Shown piece by piece: positions 5,952-6,005 of a stretch of DNA of 6,005 nucleotides. The stretch is from Desulfurococcales archaeon (lineage in GTDB: Archaea > Thermoproteota > Thermoprotei_A > Sulfolobales > Desulfurococcaceae). Both the position numbers and the translations under genes were made by a program. The notes under the pieces were generated by a model, which did no database searches, was not told the origin of the DNA, and worked only from the letters and a program-made list of their open reading frames with translations. The number at the start of each line of letters is the position of its first letter. The stretch's first letter is position 1. The stretch is taken from positions 1 to 6,005 of the forward strand of contig JALSQP010000162.1 in the NCBI GenBank assembly GCA_026985375.1. The letters run 5' to 3'.

Positions 5952-5962
5952 GGATTAAAAAT
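5952..5962 (-). promoter_or_regulatory. TATA-like box for the Nramp-like gene
   Basis: The minus strand reads ATTTTTAATCC about 30-40 bp before the ATG, predicting initiation near 5930-5935 and a leader of roughly 10 nt with GGGACGTG. A second AT-rich element, TTATAGTTTTA (5933-5943), would lie too close unless ATG 5909 is used. Confidence 0.35.
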
Positions 5963-5971
5963 GCGGGGCTC

Positions 5972-6005
5972 TTACTTATTTGAGAGAATCCTCATTATTT
6001 CATTG
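5972..6005 (-). CDS. Possible last codons of a minus-strand upstream gene (partial)
   Basis: One minus-strand frame is open from the window edge to TAA at 5974-5972 and reads EIMRILSNK before the stop; the other minus frames stop within a few codons. A gene ending here would lie 50 bp upstream of the transporter. With only ten codons, chance is a serious alternative. Confidence 0.2.
   Translation of the reverse strand, partial: NEIMRILSNK

Noticed and set aside
1..6005. CRISPR array, tRNA, rRNA, insertion sequence or prophage
   Set aside because: I found no regularly spaced repeats, cloverleaf, rRNA core sequence, transposase or integrase, and no terminal inverted repeats.

Overview
The window looks like chromosomal DNA of a hyperthermophilic crenarchaeon (Thermoproteota), most likely of the order Desulfurococcales or a close relative. 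The reasons are an archaeal TIP49/RuvB-like ATPase, a single-subunit group II PLP decarboxylase of the archaeal MfnA type, heavy use of AGA/AGG and ATA codons, TATA-like boxes about 25-30 bp before starts, and GGTG/AGGTG ribosome sites. The organism is inferred from gene content and style; no rRNA is present.

Layout. Bases 1-78 hold an open frame that may be the end of an upstream gene. At 104-496 (+) is a small helical archaeal protein of the DUF2153 type. Two minus-strand genes follow: a small protein with a winged-helix-like core and an arginine-rich tail (585-1055), preceded by an uncharacterised four-helix membrane protein (1132-2064). A 232-bp intergenic region (2065-2296) separates these from a plus-strand pair. 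It contains a mirror-image TATA-like element, a GC-rich stretch that reads as a box C/D-like guide RNA or a 23-codon leaderless ORF, a small palindrome, and the promoter of the TIP49 gene. The plus pair is TIP49 (2297-3646) and a PLP-dependent amino acid decarboxylase (3663-4838), 16 bp apart. A minus-strand Nramp-like 11-helix transporter (4803-5921) converges on the decarboxylase, and the two genes overlap by 36 bp at their 3' ends. Bases 5972-6005 may be the last codons of another minus-strand gene.

Working together. No single pathway unites the window. The two plus-strand genes are probably co-transcribed: TIP49 is an AAA+ assembly ATPase, and the decarboxylase most likely makes beta-alanine for coenzyme A. 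The two minus-strand genes at 585-2064 may be a loosely linked pair, but each appears to have its own promoter. The most interesting spot is the structured, GC-rich 2147-2222 segment directly upstream of TIP49. In eukaryotes TIP49 homologues (RUVBL1/2) help assemble box C/D RNPs, so a C/D-like RNA at this position deserves a check.
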